Below are positions 23,188-31,524 of a DNA stretch of 38,971 nucleotides, piece by piece (position 1 is the first letter of the stretch; every line of letters begins with the position of its first letter). This stretch comes from an uncultured Collinsella sp. (GTDB lineage Bacteria; Actinomycetota; Coriobacteriia; Coriobacteriales; Coriobacteriaceae). The stretch is taken from positions 1 to 38,971 of the forward strand of contig CABRWN010000003.1 in NCBI GenBank assembly GCA_902474645.1, in the 5' to 3' direction. The position numbers and the translations under genes are program-made. The notes below the pieces were generated by a model that had not been told where the DNA came from, made no database searches, and saw only the letters and a program-made list of their open reading frames with translations.

Positions 23188-23223
23188 ACAACCCTCCCTA
23201 CGCTCGGTCGCAGGGAGGGTTGT
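23188..23223 (-). promoter_or_regulatory. 12-bp hairpin that encloses the comF ribosome site
   Basis: ACAACCCTCCCT (23223-23212, minus strand) pairs perfectly with AGGGAGGGTTGT (23199-23188). The GGGAGG Shine-Dalgarno element is in the 3' arm and the GTG start lies three bases beyond it. No T-run follows, so sequestration of the ribosome site is more likely than termination. This is read from structure alone. Confidence 0.55.
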
Positions 23224-23286
23224 TGATTCAGCGCTATGGTACCCCGACGCGTTTGGGGTCAGGAAGGTTAAATCCGTTTGCGGGCG

Positions 23287-24987
23287 CTATTCGCCGGTGG
23301 GCGGTTGCGGTGCGGACGAGTTTTGGGTCGAGCCCTCGCCACCATCTTGACGCGGCTTGCGGGAACGACGACGGCGACGGCGCTTCTGGCCCTGATCAGC
23401 CGAACCCTCGCCACCACGATCTTCGCGCGGCTCGCGTTCGTCACGAGCAGCGCCACGCACGGCCTTGGCGGCCGCCCCTCCGCCATCTCCGGGGCGACGG
23501 CGCGTGACCTTGACCTCGCCATCCGAGACCTGATCGGCCACGGAGGGCACCGAGGGCTTTTGCTGCGTGCCCGAGGAATGGCGACGACGCGGACGCGAGG
23601 CGCGCTCGTCATCGTTGCGATGCTTGCCACCCTTGTCGGCAGGCGTATCGGAACCCGAACCACCCTTGGGAGCGGCACCGGCTTCGCGAGCGGCTGCGGC
23701 GCGGAAGGCGTCCTCGCGCTCCTCGCTCGACAAATGGCGGCGGCGACGGCGCGTGGGATTCATGCCACCGCCGCGGTTTTGCTGCTGAGGCTGCTGAGTC
23801 TCGCGCTCGCGGGAGGAGTTCTTGCCTGCGGGAGCGGCCTCGCCGGCATCGCCCGAACCCGAGCGCTTGCGGCGGCGACGTCCACCGGCAGCCTCCTCGG
23901 CCTCGGGTGCCTCGGCCTTGCCGCGACCCTTACCGCGGCCGCGACCCTCGCCTTGGCTCTGACCGGCACGGGTATCGGCGTCCGCATCGCGGCGACGGCG
24001 CTTGGGCATCGTCGTCCCCGCCAGACGGTCGGCGCTCGACAGGCCATCGCCCACGTCGACGCCGTTCTCGCGGTCGAGCTCCATAAGCGCCAAGCGCATC
24101 TCGGGCGACTCGATACGCTCGAGCACATCGCGCGTCACGCAGTCGGGACGGCAGTTGCAGCCCTGCTCGGCGGCCTTCTTTTTGCAGCCCTCAGAGCAGG
24201 TCATGTCGGCCAGGTTGACCTTAAAGACTTTGCCGTTCTCCAGGCGCAACACCAGCTGCTCACGCGGCGTGTCATATTCCTGGATGCGCGCCTTGCCAAG
24301 CGGCGTGTCGATAAGCGTCTTCTTTTTGGGCGCGCGGCTCTTAAAGTCCTTGTACGCCTCAAACTCGTAGCGCAGGCAGCACATCAGGCGGCCGCAGACG
24401 CCGCTAATTTTGGACGAATTGAGCGGCAGGTCCTGCTCTTTTGCCATGCGGATCGAAACCGGCTCAAACTGTCCGCCAAAGCGCGTGCAGCAGAGCTCCT
24501 GACCGCACTGGGCATAGCCACCCACCAGGCGGGTCTCGTCACGCACGCCGATCTGGCGCATGTCGACGCGAATGTGCAGCGTCGAGGACAGGTCCTTGAC
24601 GAGCTGACGGAAATCGACGCGCTCCTCGGCAGCAAAGTAGAACACAGCCTTCTCGCCGCCAAACAGGTACTCGACGCCGACCGGCTTCATCTCGAGGTCG
24701 AGCTCCTTGACCAGGCGGCGGAAGTCGACCATGGCCTCGTCACCCTGGATAGCCAGATCGTCGGCAAGCTGCAGGTCGATGTCGCTCGCCACGCGCAACA
24801 CGGGCTTGAGCGGCTGACCGATTTCGTCGAGCGGCACCTCGAAGGGATCGGCCGTGACCAGGCCGATCTCGGTTCCGCGCTCGGTGGAGCAGATAGCATA
24901 ATCGGCCTCGAGGATATCCAGATCCTGTGGGTCGAACCACAGGTCGCGCGAGGCGTAGGTAAACTTAACGGGTACGACTAACGGCAT
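23287..24987 (-). CDS. ricT: PSP1-domain protein RicT (YaaT) with long basic tail, 566 aa
   Basis: RicT is part of the Y-complex that directs RNase Y mRNA processing and affects development and competence in Bacillus. The PSP1 domain occupies residues about 1-280: YASRDLWFDPQDL at the start, RVDFRQLVKDLSSTLHIRVDMRQIG, then the cysteine sites CGQELCC and CGRLMCC, which bind iron-sulfur clusters in relatives. A further Cys-rich segment (CSEGCKKK, CNCRPDC) follows near 268-285. Residues from about 328 to 566 are a low-complexity tail rich in Arg, Gly and Glu with RRRRRR runs, not found in Bacillus RicT. It overlaps holB by 10 bases and belongs to the tmk-holB-ricT unit. Confidence 0.88.
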   Translation of the reverse strand: MPLVVPVKFTYASRDLWFDPQDLDILEADYAICSTERGTEIGLVTADPFEVPLDEIGQPLKPVLRVASDIDLQLADDLAIQGDEAMVDFRRLVKELDLEMKPVGVEYLFGGEKAVFYFAAEERVDFRQLVKDLSSTLHIRVDMRQIGVRDETRLVGGYAQCGQELCCTRFGGQFEPVSIRMAKEQDLPLNSSKISGVCGRLMCCLRYEFEAYKDFKSRAPKKKTLIDTPLGKARIQEYDTPREQLVLRLENGKVFKVNLADMTCSEGCKKKAAEQGCNCRPDCVTRDVLERIESPEMRLALMELDRENGVDVGDGLSSADRLAGTTMPKRRRRDADADTRAGQSQGEGRGRGKGRGKAEAPEAEEAAGGRRRRKRSGSGDAGEAAPAGKNSSRERETQQPQQQNRGGGMNPTRRRRRHLSSEEREDAFRAAAAREAGAAPKGGSGSDTPADKGGKHRNDDERASRPRRRHSSGTQQKPSVPSVADQVSDGEVKVTRRRPGDGGGAAAKAVRGAARDEREPREDRGGEGSADQGQKRRRRRRSRKPRQDGGEGSTQNSSAPQPPTGE

Positions 24988-26105
24988 TTCAGTGCCTTCC
25001 TGATATCGAACAGCATGACCTCGATGGCCAGCTGGGGAGTAACGTTTCTGGCGATGTTGCGCTCAGCGGTGGCAACCGCCTCGAGCGCCTGGGTGGCACC
25101 CGCAACATTCGTCGCCGCGGCAAGCCGCCCGATCGTGTCGCGCACGTCCTCGTTCACAACGTCTGCCGCCTCATCCTGAAGCGTCAGCAGCACGTCGCGC
25201 ATGAGCGTCCGCGCGCTCGCCAGCGCTTCCATGATACCCGAACGCTCGCGCGCGTTGAGTTCGCGCTTGTTGCGGTCCTCAAGCTGCTTCAATGCTCCAC
25301 GCGACAGGTAGTCGGCATTTTGCTCGAACACCTTTTCCTGCGTGGACTTGACCTCGGCGAGCGGCGCCTTGACGGCGACGATGAGCGACTTGGCGCGACT
25401 GAGCACATCGGCCTCGTCGGCGGCGATGAGCGAGTCGATGGCACGGACCATCTGGCGACGGGCGTCCTGGCGCTCGGCGCTCTTGAGGAACTCGATGCCA
25501 CGCGTGGGGCTTCCCGCCACAGCGACGGCCATGCGGCAGCGCGCGGGATCCTGACCGGTGGCGCGGCTCACGGCCTGCGCGGCCACAGTGGGCGACACCA
25601 GCCGAAACGGTACGCACTGGCAGCGGCTCACGATGGTGGGCAGCATCACGTCGGCCGAGGTGCCCAACAGGATGAACATGACGCCCTCGGGCGGCTCCTC
25701 GAGCGTTTTGAGCAGTGCGTTGGCGGTGTTGGCGCGCAGCTGCTCGGCACGGTCGATGATGTAGACCTTGGCCTTGGCGCGGATGGGCGCCAGCGGCACG
25801 TCGTCGAGCAGCTCGCGGGTCTGGGCGATGAGGTAGCCCGTGGCGCTCTCGGGCGTGTAATAGTGCACGTCGGGGTGCGTATGGCGGGCGACGCGCACGC
25901 AGCTATCGCATGAGCCGCAGCCATCCTGCTCGCACAGAAAGGCCTGAGCGAGCGCCCACGCGGCGTCGAGCTTGCCCGCGCCGGGCGCGCCCAAAAACAG
26001 GTAGGCGTGCGATGCGCGGCCGCTGGCGACGGCGTTGGTCAAAAAATCACGCGCGCGCTCTTGGGTATCGAGCTTGGCCAGCAGGCTTGCCTGAGCGGGG
26101 GCCAT
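24978..26105 (-). CDS. holB: DNA polymerase III delta' subunit, 375 aa
   Basis: This is a subunit of the clamp loader. AYLFLGAPGAGKLDAAWAL is the P-loop region; the residue after the invariant Lys is Leu rather than Thr/Ser, so ATP binding is probably lost, as is common in delta'. A zinc site CEQDGCGSCDSC follows. HPDVHYYTPES, VYIIDRAEQLRANTANALLKTLEEPPEGV and IVSRCQCVPFRL (SRC motif) are typical. The ATG at 26105 follows the tmk stop by one base with AAGGAGG upstream; a seven-codon longer start is unsupported. The tmk-holB-ricT order is conserved in many Gram-positives. Confidence 0.9.
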   Translation of the reverse strand: MAPAQASLLAKLDTQERARDFLTNAVASGRASHAYLFLGAPGAGKLDAAWALAQAFLCEQDGCGSCDSCVRVARHTHPDVHYYTPESATGYLIAQTRELLDDVPLAPIRAKAKVYIIDRAEQLRANTANALLKTLEEPPEGVMFILLGTSADVMLPTIVSRCQCVPFRLVSPTVAAQAVSRATGQDPARCRMAVAVAGSPTRGIEFLKSAERQDARRQMVRAIDSLIAADEADVLSRAKSLIVAVKAPLAEVKSTQEKVFEQNADYLSRGALKQLEDRNKRELNARERSGIMEALASARTLMRDVLLTLQDEAADVVNEDVRDTIGRLAAATNVAGATQALEAVATAERNIARNVTPQLAIEVMLFDIRKALKCR

Positions 26106-26106
26106 G

Positions 26107-26790
26107 TTACTCGGCCTCCTTGGCAAGCGCGGCGGCGACGGCGTCTTGCGGAATGTCGAGACCGTACGCGCGAACCTGCTCGACCGTCTTCTCGAAGACT
26201 TCCTCGATGGACGCGGTCGCGTCGATGAGCTTTACGCGGTTTGGTTCCTCAGCGGCAATGGCGCAAAATCCCTGGTAAACACGCTCTTGGAAGGCCATAC
26301 CCTTGGCCTCCATGCGGTCTGCCGCACCACGGGCGGCCATGCGCAGCGCCGCCTGCTCGGGCGTGATGTGATAGACGAGCGTGAGCGCCGGGTGCGTACC
26401 CGCGACGGCCAGGTTGTTGGCATCGCGCACCATCTGGCGATCGAGGCCGTCGGCAAACGCCTGGTAGCAGGTCGTGGAATCGTAGAAGCGATCGCACAGG
26501 ACCACCTTGCCGGCTGCGAGCGCGGGGGCGATGACCTCGTGCACCAGCTGGGCACGCGCAGCCTCGTAGAGCAGCAGCTCGCAGGTGTCGCCCATCGCCG
26601 TATTGGCGGGGTCGAGCAGCAAGGCGCGAATCTTTTCGCTGATGGCGGTACCGCCCGGCTCGCGCAGGCTCACAACCTGGTAGCCAGCGAGTTCAAGAGC
26701 GCGGGCAAGCAGGCGCGCCTGCGTGGACTTGCCGGCGCCGTCGACACCCTCGAGCGTGATAAAGCTATGTTGAGCGGGCTCAAAAGCCAT
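26107..26790 (-). CDS. tmk: Thymidylate kinase, 227 aa
   Basis: This enzyme converts dTMP to dTDP. FITLEGVDGAGKSTQARLL (residues about 10-28) is the P-loop with the family's EGxDGAGKST pattern. LREPGGTAISEKIR, CDRFYDSTTCYQAFADGLDR and the lid segment AARGAADRMEAKGMAFQERV are characteristic. A short C-terminal extension follows. It is the first gene of the tmk-holB-ricT-comF run. Confidence 0.94.
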   Translation of the reverse strand: MAFEPAQHSFITLEGVDGAGKSTQARLLARALELAGYQVVSLREPGGTAISEKIRALLLDPANTAMGDTCELLLYEAARAQLVHEVIAPALAAGKVVLCDRFYDSTTCYQAFADGLDRQMVRDANNLAVAGTHPALTLVYHITPEQAALRMAARGAADRMEAKGMAFQERVYQGFCAIAAEEPNRVKLIDATASIEEVFEKTVEQVRAYGLDIPQDAVAAALAKEAE

Positions 26791-26894
26791 GGGCGCAGTC
26801 CCTTCCTACAAGGCGCGTAAATGCGATTTATAGCAACCAAGCCATGATACCCCAGTGCTCGGTGCGTCCCCAATGGCTAAAGGTGCCTTTCCAA

Positions 26895-26961
26895 AGTTGC
26901 GGTGAAATAGGGACTGATTGAAGCTCTGAGACCGCCAAACAGTCCCTATTTCACCGCAACT
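26895..26961. repeat. 22-bp perfect inverted repeat (GGGAC/GTCCC type)
   Basis: The arms 26895-26916 (AGTTGCGGTGAAATAGGGAC and two more) and 26940-26961 are perfect complements across a 23-base loop. It lies between the divergent tmk and zinc-ribbon genes, so it is not a gene-end terminator. No T-run follows. The GGGAC/GTCCC core recalls two other palindromic stretches in this window (28023-28056 and 38525-38575). Confidence 0.75.
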
Positions 26962-26987
26962 TATGATGGGGAATTTTGTGCGCTGGG

Positions 26988-26993
26988 TATAAT
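26988..26993 (+). promoter_or_regulatory. Probable -10 box of the zinc-ribbon gene
   Basis: TATAAT lies 38 bases before the ATG at 27031. A convincing -35 at the normal spacing was not found. Confidence 0.4.
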
Positions 26994-27030
26994 CGTCGTA
27001 TTGCATTGAAATGTGGCGAAAGGAGTGGCA

Positions 27031-28014
27031 ATGTCTCGGTATTGCGCCTCGTGCGGCAAGCTTCTTGCAGATAATGCCAAGTTCTGCACCTCGTGCGGTG
27101 CATCCGTTGAGCAAACAACCGCGAGCGATAGCCAGCCCGCTTTTGAGCAGACCGGCTCCCTTGATACGCCGCAAGCCAAGGCGGACGACCCCCTCGCCTA
27201 TCGCCCCGACCCCGCCGCAAGCCCCGCGGCCGTCGAGACCACGCAGCGCATACCCGTCGCGAGCGGCTCGCCCCAACAGGAACCGGCTCCCGCATACGTG
27301 CCCGCTTCGCCACAGACTCCCGCTCCCAAAAAGAGCGGCACCGGGCCGCTTATCGCCGTTATCGTTGTGCTGGTGGCGATTATCATCGCCCTGGTCGTTT
27401 TCTTTGTGATCAAGCCTTTCGACAACGCCGCCACGCAGACGACTGCCGAGGTAGCTAAGCTGCACCATGACGTCGACGACGATGACCTAAAGCCTCTCGG
27501 CGATCCCAACAGCTTGTTCGACGATGACGACGATGACGACGAGGATGGCGGCGAAGCAACGCTCTCCGAGCAGAACCTCTACCGCCGACTGAGCGAATAC
27601 TACGACTTGCTCGAAGACCTCGACAGCTACGTCCGTGGCTGCGCGCAGAACTTCAACGGCAGCTATCTGGAAGAGGATCGAACCACCCGTCAAAATCTCG
27701 CCGACGTCGCCGAGCGCACGGAGGACACCATCGAGCAGTATTACGACATCGTCGAGGACCTAGACGTTCCGACGAGCTCCAAGAACTACAGCTCCTGGAA
27801 GGACATCATCGCCCTGTACGACGACCTGGATCACCGCATTGACGCAATCTGTGATGCCTGGGAGATCAGCCTGAAATACGCCAAGCCAGCGGACCACAAG
27901 AATGAGATCGTGGCACCGCTGTCGCGCGACAACGTGGCGGGCACCAATGACAATAAGTACCGCCTAGACTTTGAGGAGCGCTATCCCGGCGCCAAACCCG
28001 TCGAAGTGAACTAG
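27031..28014 (+). CDS. Zinc-ribbon single-pass membrane protein, 327 aa
   Basis: The N-terminal zinc ribbon has CASC and CTSC pairs (Cys 5, 8, 19, 22). A Pro/Ala/Gln-rich linker (residues 30-100) leads to one membrane span (about 107-127). Outside the membrane comes an Asp-rich run (FDDDDDDDEDGG near 160) and a helical domain (from TLSEQNLYRRLSEYYDLLEDL) with many Tyr, Asp and Glu. No enzyme motif is seen. Similar zinc-ribbon proteins with one span are common in actinobacteria and have no assigned function. AAAGGAG six bases before 27031 fixes the start. Confidence 0.7.
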   Translation: MSRYCASCGKLLADNAKFCTSCGASVEQTTASDSQPAFEQTGSLDTPQAKADDPLAYRPDPAASPAAVETTQRIPVASGSPQQEPAPAYVPASPQTPAPKKSGTGPLIAVIVVLVAIIIALVVFFVIKPFDNAATQTTAEVAKLHHDVDDDDLKPLGDPNSLFDDDDDDDEDGGEATLSEQNLYRRLSEYYDLLEDLDSYVRGCAQNFNGSYLEEDRTTRQNLADVAERTEDTIEQYYDIVEDLDVPTSSKNYSSWKDIIALYDDLDHRIDAICDAWEISLKYAKPADHKNEIVAPLSRDNVAGTNDNKYRLDFEERYPGAKPVEVN

Positions 28015-28022
28015 TCGCATGC

Positions 28023-28056
28023 GACGTTCTCAAACGACTACTCATTAAAGAACGTC
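28023..28056. repeat. Short inverted repeat containing GACGTTCT
   Basis: GACGTTCT (28023-28030) and AGAACGTC (28049-28056) are perfect complements across 18 bases, and AACGACTAC/AATGACTAC flank in the same orientation. CCCC follows, giving GTCCCC as in the repeat at 38525. It lies between the zinc-ribbon stop and its terminator. Confidence 0.55.
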
Positions 28057-28071
28057 CCCAATGACTACCTA

Positions 28072-28109
28072 AAAAACGAGCGAGGATCGCGGGACCCTCG
28101 CTCGTTTTT
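28072..28109. terminator. Bidirectional terminator between zinc-ribbon gene and topoisomerase
   Basis: AAAAACGAGCGAGG (28072-28085) and CCTCGCTCGTTTTT (28096-28109) form a 14-bp stem, with further T residues following. It serves both convergent genes. Confidence 0.9.
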
Positions 28110-28136
28110 GTTTTGGGCAATGTTTCGACTGCGCCG

Positions 28137-30731
28137 CTACTTGTCGGCGGCTGCTTTCTTGGCAGTCGACTTCTTCGCGGTCGCCTTCTTGGCGGCAGTG
28201 GCTTTCTTAGCCGTCGTCTTCTTGGCCGCCGCCGTCTTCTTTGCCGTGTTCGCCTTGGTTGTGGTCTTGCGGCCGCGGGCGGGCTTCTTCTCCTTGGTCG
28301 GGCAGTCCATGTTCACGCAGATACGCCACGGGCCGCGCGCCGTGTTGACCACCACGATGGGGGCGCCGCACTCGGGGCAGGTCTCACCCGTCGCCTCGAG
28401 CTTACCGCGCGCCGGCAGAGGATAGCTCACGCCGCAGTCATCGTAGTTGGTGCAGCGGATAAAGCGCTTGCCGCTCTTTTCGCTCTTGTGTGCAATCAGA
28501 TCGCCATGGCGTCCGGCCTCGGCGCACACCTTGCACTCGCCCACCTTAAGGTCAGGCTCGTAGTTGGTGGGGCACGTGGGGTTCACGCAAATCTCGAAGG
28601 CCTTTTGGCGGAACGGCTGGCACTTAATGCGCGGCGCGCCGCACTCGGGGCACACGGCCGCCTCACCCTCGAGCGGGCTTACCTTGACGCCGCTCGGCAC
28701 CGGATAGGTCACGTCGCAGTCGGGCCAGCCCATGCAGCCGATAAAGCTGCCGCGGGTTTTGGCGCTCGTCTTCATAACCAGGTCCTTGCCGCACTTAGGG
28801 CAGGCGCCCACGCGCGCATCGGCCGTGACGGCGTCGCTGATGGCGTCGCCCAGCTCCTGCGTGTGCTTGAGCAGCTCGTCGAGCACGCCAGCCAGCAGCG
28901 CGCGCGAGTGTGTCACGACATGCTCTTCGGTATCCTCGCCGCGCTCCACACGGGTCATATCGCCATCGAGCTCGCTGGTCATATCGGGGCTCGTGATGCG
29001 CGGGGCAAACTGCGACAGCGCGTCGATGATGGCGATACCCAGCTGGCTCGGCTCAACGGGATCATTTTTGAGATAGCGCACAGCGTACAGGCGCTCGATG
29101 ATGCTCGCGCGCGTGGACTTGGTACCCAGGCCGCGCTTCTCCATCTCCTGCACGAGCTTGCCCTGGCTGTAGCGCGCGGGCGGCTCGGTCTGCTTGGCCT
29201 CGAGCTTAATGTCGAACACGTCGACCGTATCGCCCTGCTCCAGCGGCGGCATCTGCTCGTCGCGCTTAAGGCCGTACGGATAGGCCTCGCGAAAGCCAGG
29301 GGTCACGAGCACGTCGCCCGAGGCCACGAACGGCTCGCCGTTGACGTCGAGCTCGAGCTTGGTGTTCTCGATGGTCGCGGGACCCATAAGCGTTGCCAGG
29401 AAGCGACGGGCGATGAGGTCGTAGAGCTTGCGCTGGCCGCCGTCGAGCGTGGACGGATCGCCCTCGCCCGTGGGATAGATAGGCGGGTGGTCGGTGGTCT
29501 CGACCTTGCCGCGCGTGGGCTTCATGGGACCGGCAAGCACCTTTTTGCACACGGGCGCCAGCGCCGGGTTGATCTTTGCCAGGTCGCTCACCACGGCGCC
29601 CAGATCGAGCGTCGCAGGGTACACGGTATTGTCGACACGCGGGTAGCTGATGAGACCGGCCATGTAGAGGGACTCGGCGATGCGCATCGTACGCGCAGGC
29701 GAGATGCCCTCGGCCGCGGCGGCAGCCTGCAGCGAGGTCGTCGCAAACGGCGTGGGCGGCTGCTGCTTACGCGAGCGCTTGGTCACCGCGGCAACGGTCG
29801 CCGTCTTGGCACCGTCAACGTGGCCGTACGCCGTCTCGGCAGCATCTTTGTCGGTAAAGCGCGCCGTCTTGTGCGCGATCTTAAAGCGATCGTCCTCGGC
29901 AGCGCCCTGCGCGGCACCCATGCCGCGAATCTGCCAATAGTCCTCGGGCACAAACGCCATGCGCTCGCGCTCGCGCTCGACCACCAGGGCGAGCGTCGGC
30001 GTCTGCACGCGGCCGGCGGAACGCACGTTGCCAAAGCCGCCAAACTTGGCGAGCGTCAGGTAGCGCGTGAGTACCGCGCCCCAAATGAGGTCGATGTGCT
30101 GGCGGCTCTCGCCGGCGTCAGCCAGATTCTGGTCGAGCGAGACGAGATTATCGAAGGCCTGCGTAATCTCGGCCTTGGTAAACGAAGAGTACTGGGCGCG
30201 GGCGACCGGCAAGTCCGGCGCAACCTCGCGCACCTTGTTGAGGGCGTCCGAGCCGATCAGCTCGCCCTCGCGGTCGAAGTCCGTGGCGATAATGACGCTG
30301 TCAGACTTTTTAGCGAGGTTCTTGAGCGAACGAATGAGTTCCTTCTCGGCCGGTAGCTTAATGACGGGCGCCCAGGTGAGGTAAGGCAGGCTCTCGAGTT
30401 TCCAGCCCTTGATTGAGATGCCATCGGCAAGAAACGGCTTGCGCTTGGTGTCGTAGGGCGGACGCGCCAGGCCATCGGGTATGTCGGCCGGCAGCATCTC
30501 GCCGTCCTCGGTGACCGAATACCAGCCCAGCTTTTTATCGAACAGCACGCTGTCGCAAAAATCGGGCGCTAGGATGTGACCGGCAAGGCCGATGGTCACG
30601 CACTCCTCGCCCTTCCACTCAAAACGGTAGATGGCGGTGTTGTACACCTTGTCCTTTTTGGGCTTACCCGTGGACAGACGCTCGGCGATCTGACGCGCGG
30701 CGTCGTTTTTCTCGGCGATGATGAGCTTCAA
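28137..30731 (-). CDS. topA: Type IA DNA topoisomerase with zinc ribbons and H1-like tail, 864 aa
   Basis: This enzyme relaxes negative supercoils by cutting one strand. The Toprim domain starts MKLIIAEKNDAARQIAERLS (Glu 7) and has ATDFDREGELIG (Asp 151, Asp 153, Glu 155 for metal). The active-site tyrosine is Tyr 363 in LISYPRVDNTVYP, a version closer to archaeal topoisomerases than to the usual bacterial ITYMRTDS. RSAGRVQTPTL and GLGTKSTRASII are further core motifs. The C-terminus carries four Cys4 zinc ribbons (CPKC, CPEC, CKVC and CPEC pairs) and then about 50 residues of Lys/Ala repeats like histone H1, seen in actinobacterial TopA tails. HypB lies 54 bases upstream. Confidence 0.9.
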   Translation of the reverse strand: MKLIIAEKNDAARQIAERLSTGKPKKDKVYNTAIYRFEWKGEECVTIGLAGHILAPDFCDSVLFDKKLGWYSVTEDGEMLPADIPDGLARPPYDTKRKPFLADGISIKGWKLESLPYLTWAPVIKLPAEKELIRSLKNLAKKSDSVIIATDFDREGELIGSDALNKVREVAPDLPVARAQYSSFTKAEITQAFDNLVSLDQNLADAGESRQHIDLIWGAVLTRYLTLAKFGGFGNVRSAGRVQTPTLALVVERERERMAFVPEDYWQIRGMGAAQGAAEDDRFKIAHKTARFTDKDAAETAYGHVDGAKTATVAAVTKRSRKQQPPTPFATTSLQAAAAAEGISPARTMRIAESLYMAGLISYPRVDNTVYPATLDLGAVVSDLAKINPALAPVCKKVLAGPMKPTRGKVETTDHPPIYPTGEGDPSTLDGGQRKLYDLIARRFLATLMGPATIENTKLELDVNGEPFVASGDVLVTPGFREAYPYGLKRDEQMPPLEQGDTVDVFDIKLEAKQTEPPARYSQGKLVQEMEKRGLGTKSTRASIIERLYAVRYLKNDPVEPSQLGIAIIDALSQFAPRITSPDMTSELDGDMTRVERGEDTEEHVVTHSRALLAGVLDELLKHTQELGDAISDAVTADARVGACPKCGKDLVMKTSAKTRGSFIGCMGWPDCDVTYPVPSGVKVSPLEGEAAVCPECGAPRIKCQPFRQKAFEICVNPTCPTNYEPDLKVGECKVCAEAGRHGDLIAHKSEKSGKRFIRCTNYDDCGVSYPLPARGKLEATGETCPECGAPIVVVNTARGPWRICVNMDCPTKEKKPARGRKTTTKANTAKKTAAAKKTTAKKATAAKKATAKKSTAKKAAADK

Positions 30732-30785
30732 AAGAGGCTCCTATCTCGTATCTCTGCGGCTAACCCCGCCCGTATGGCGGCCGAC

Positions 30786-31469
30786 TTACGCCCTTGCTTG
30801 CTCAATCTGCCCGATGAGCCAATCGCACCAGGCATCCATGCCCTCACCCTTGCGCGCGCTCACGGCAAACCGCGGCGCCTGCGGATTGAGGTCATCGAGT
30901 GTCTTAGTATACCTATCCATGTCAAAATCGAAAGCCGGAGCCACGTCGACCTTGTTGAGCAGCTGTGCGCCGGCGTGCTGGAAGATGCCCGGGTACTTGA
31001 TGGGCTTGTCGTCGCCCTCGGGCACCGAGAGGATCATGATGGACAGGTTCTCGCCCAGGTCAAAGTCGACCGGGCAAACCAGGTTACCCACGTTTTCGAT
31101 AAAGATGACGTCGATGTTTTGAAGACCCACAGCCTGGTCGAAGGCGTCGACAGCCTCCATGATCATATTGCCCTCGAGGTGGCACAGGCCGCCCGTGTTG
31201 ATCTGGATGGCGGGCATACCGGCTTCCTTCATGGTGATGGCGTCGACGTCCGAGGCGATATCGCCCTCGATGACGGCGCAACGCAGGCCCGCCTTGTCGC
31301 GCAGGCGCTCGTTGGTGCCCAAAATCGTGGTGGTCTTACCCGAGCCGGGGCTCGACAGCACATTGATCACATAGGTGTTTGTCTCTTTAAATCGCTGACG
31401 CAGTTGATCTGCCAGGCGCTCATTGCGCGACAGAATCGGCGACGCGATATCAATCGTTTTCTCGGCCAT
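30786..31469 (-). CDS. hypB: Hydrogenase nickel incorporation GTPase HypB, 227 aa
   Basis: This GTPase drives nickel insertion into NiFe hydrogenase (or helps urease). INVLSSPGSGKTTTI (about residues 36-50) is the P-loop. EGDIASDVDA, INTGGLCHLEG (with the Cys-His metal site), FIENVGNLVCPVDFD and QLLNKVDV complete the G-protein motifs. The N-terminal His-rich metal-storage segment of some HypB proteins is absent. The ATG at 31469 follows AAGGAG; three codons earlier a GTG is possible. It is downstream of hypA in the same direction. No hydrogenase structural gene is in the window. Confidence 0.93.
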   Translation of the reverse strand: MAEKTIDIASPILSRNERLADQLRQRFKETNTYVINVLSSPGSGKTTTILGTNERLRDKAGLRCAVIEGDIASDVDAITMKEAGMPAIQINTGGLCHLEGNMIMEAVDAFDQAVGLQNIDVIFIENVGNLVCPVDFDLGENLSIMILSVPEGDDKPIKYPGIFQHAGAQLLNKVDVAPAFDFDMDRYTKTLDDLNPQAPRFAVSARKGEGMDAWCDWLIGQIEQARA

Positions 31470-31524
31470 ACTCGGCACTCCTTACTTTGGCCCCTTTATA
31501 CCCCATCACCAGATGGCTAGCGGA

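Noticed and set aside
23278..24981. Plus-strand open frame of 567 codons opposite ricT
   Set aside because: It is an antisense shadow of a high-GC gene with Arg-rich codons; composition is Ala/Thr/Leu biased and no motif is seen.
28113..30356. Long plus-strand open frame of 747 codons opposite the topoisomerase
   Set aside because: It mirrors the codon structure of the topoisomerase gene on the other strand, has low-complexity composition and no ribosome site. This is a high-GC shadow.
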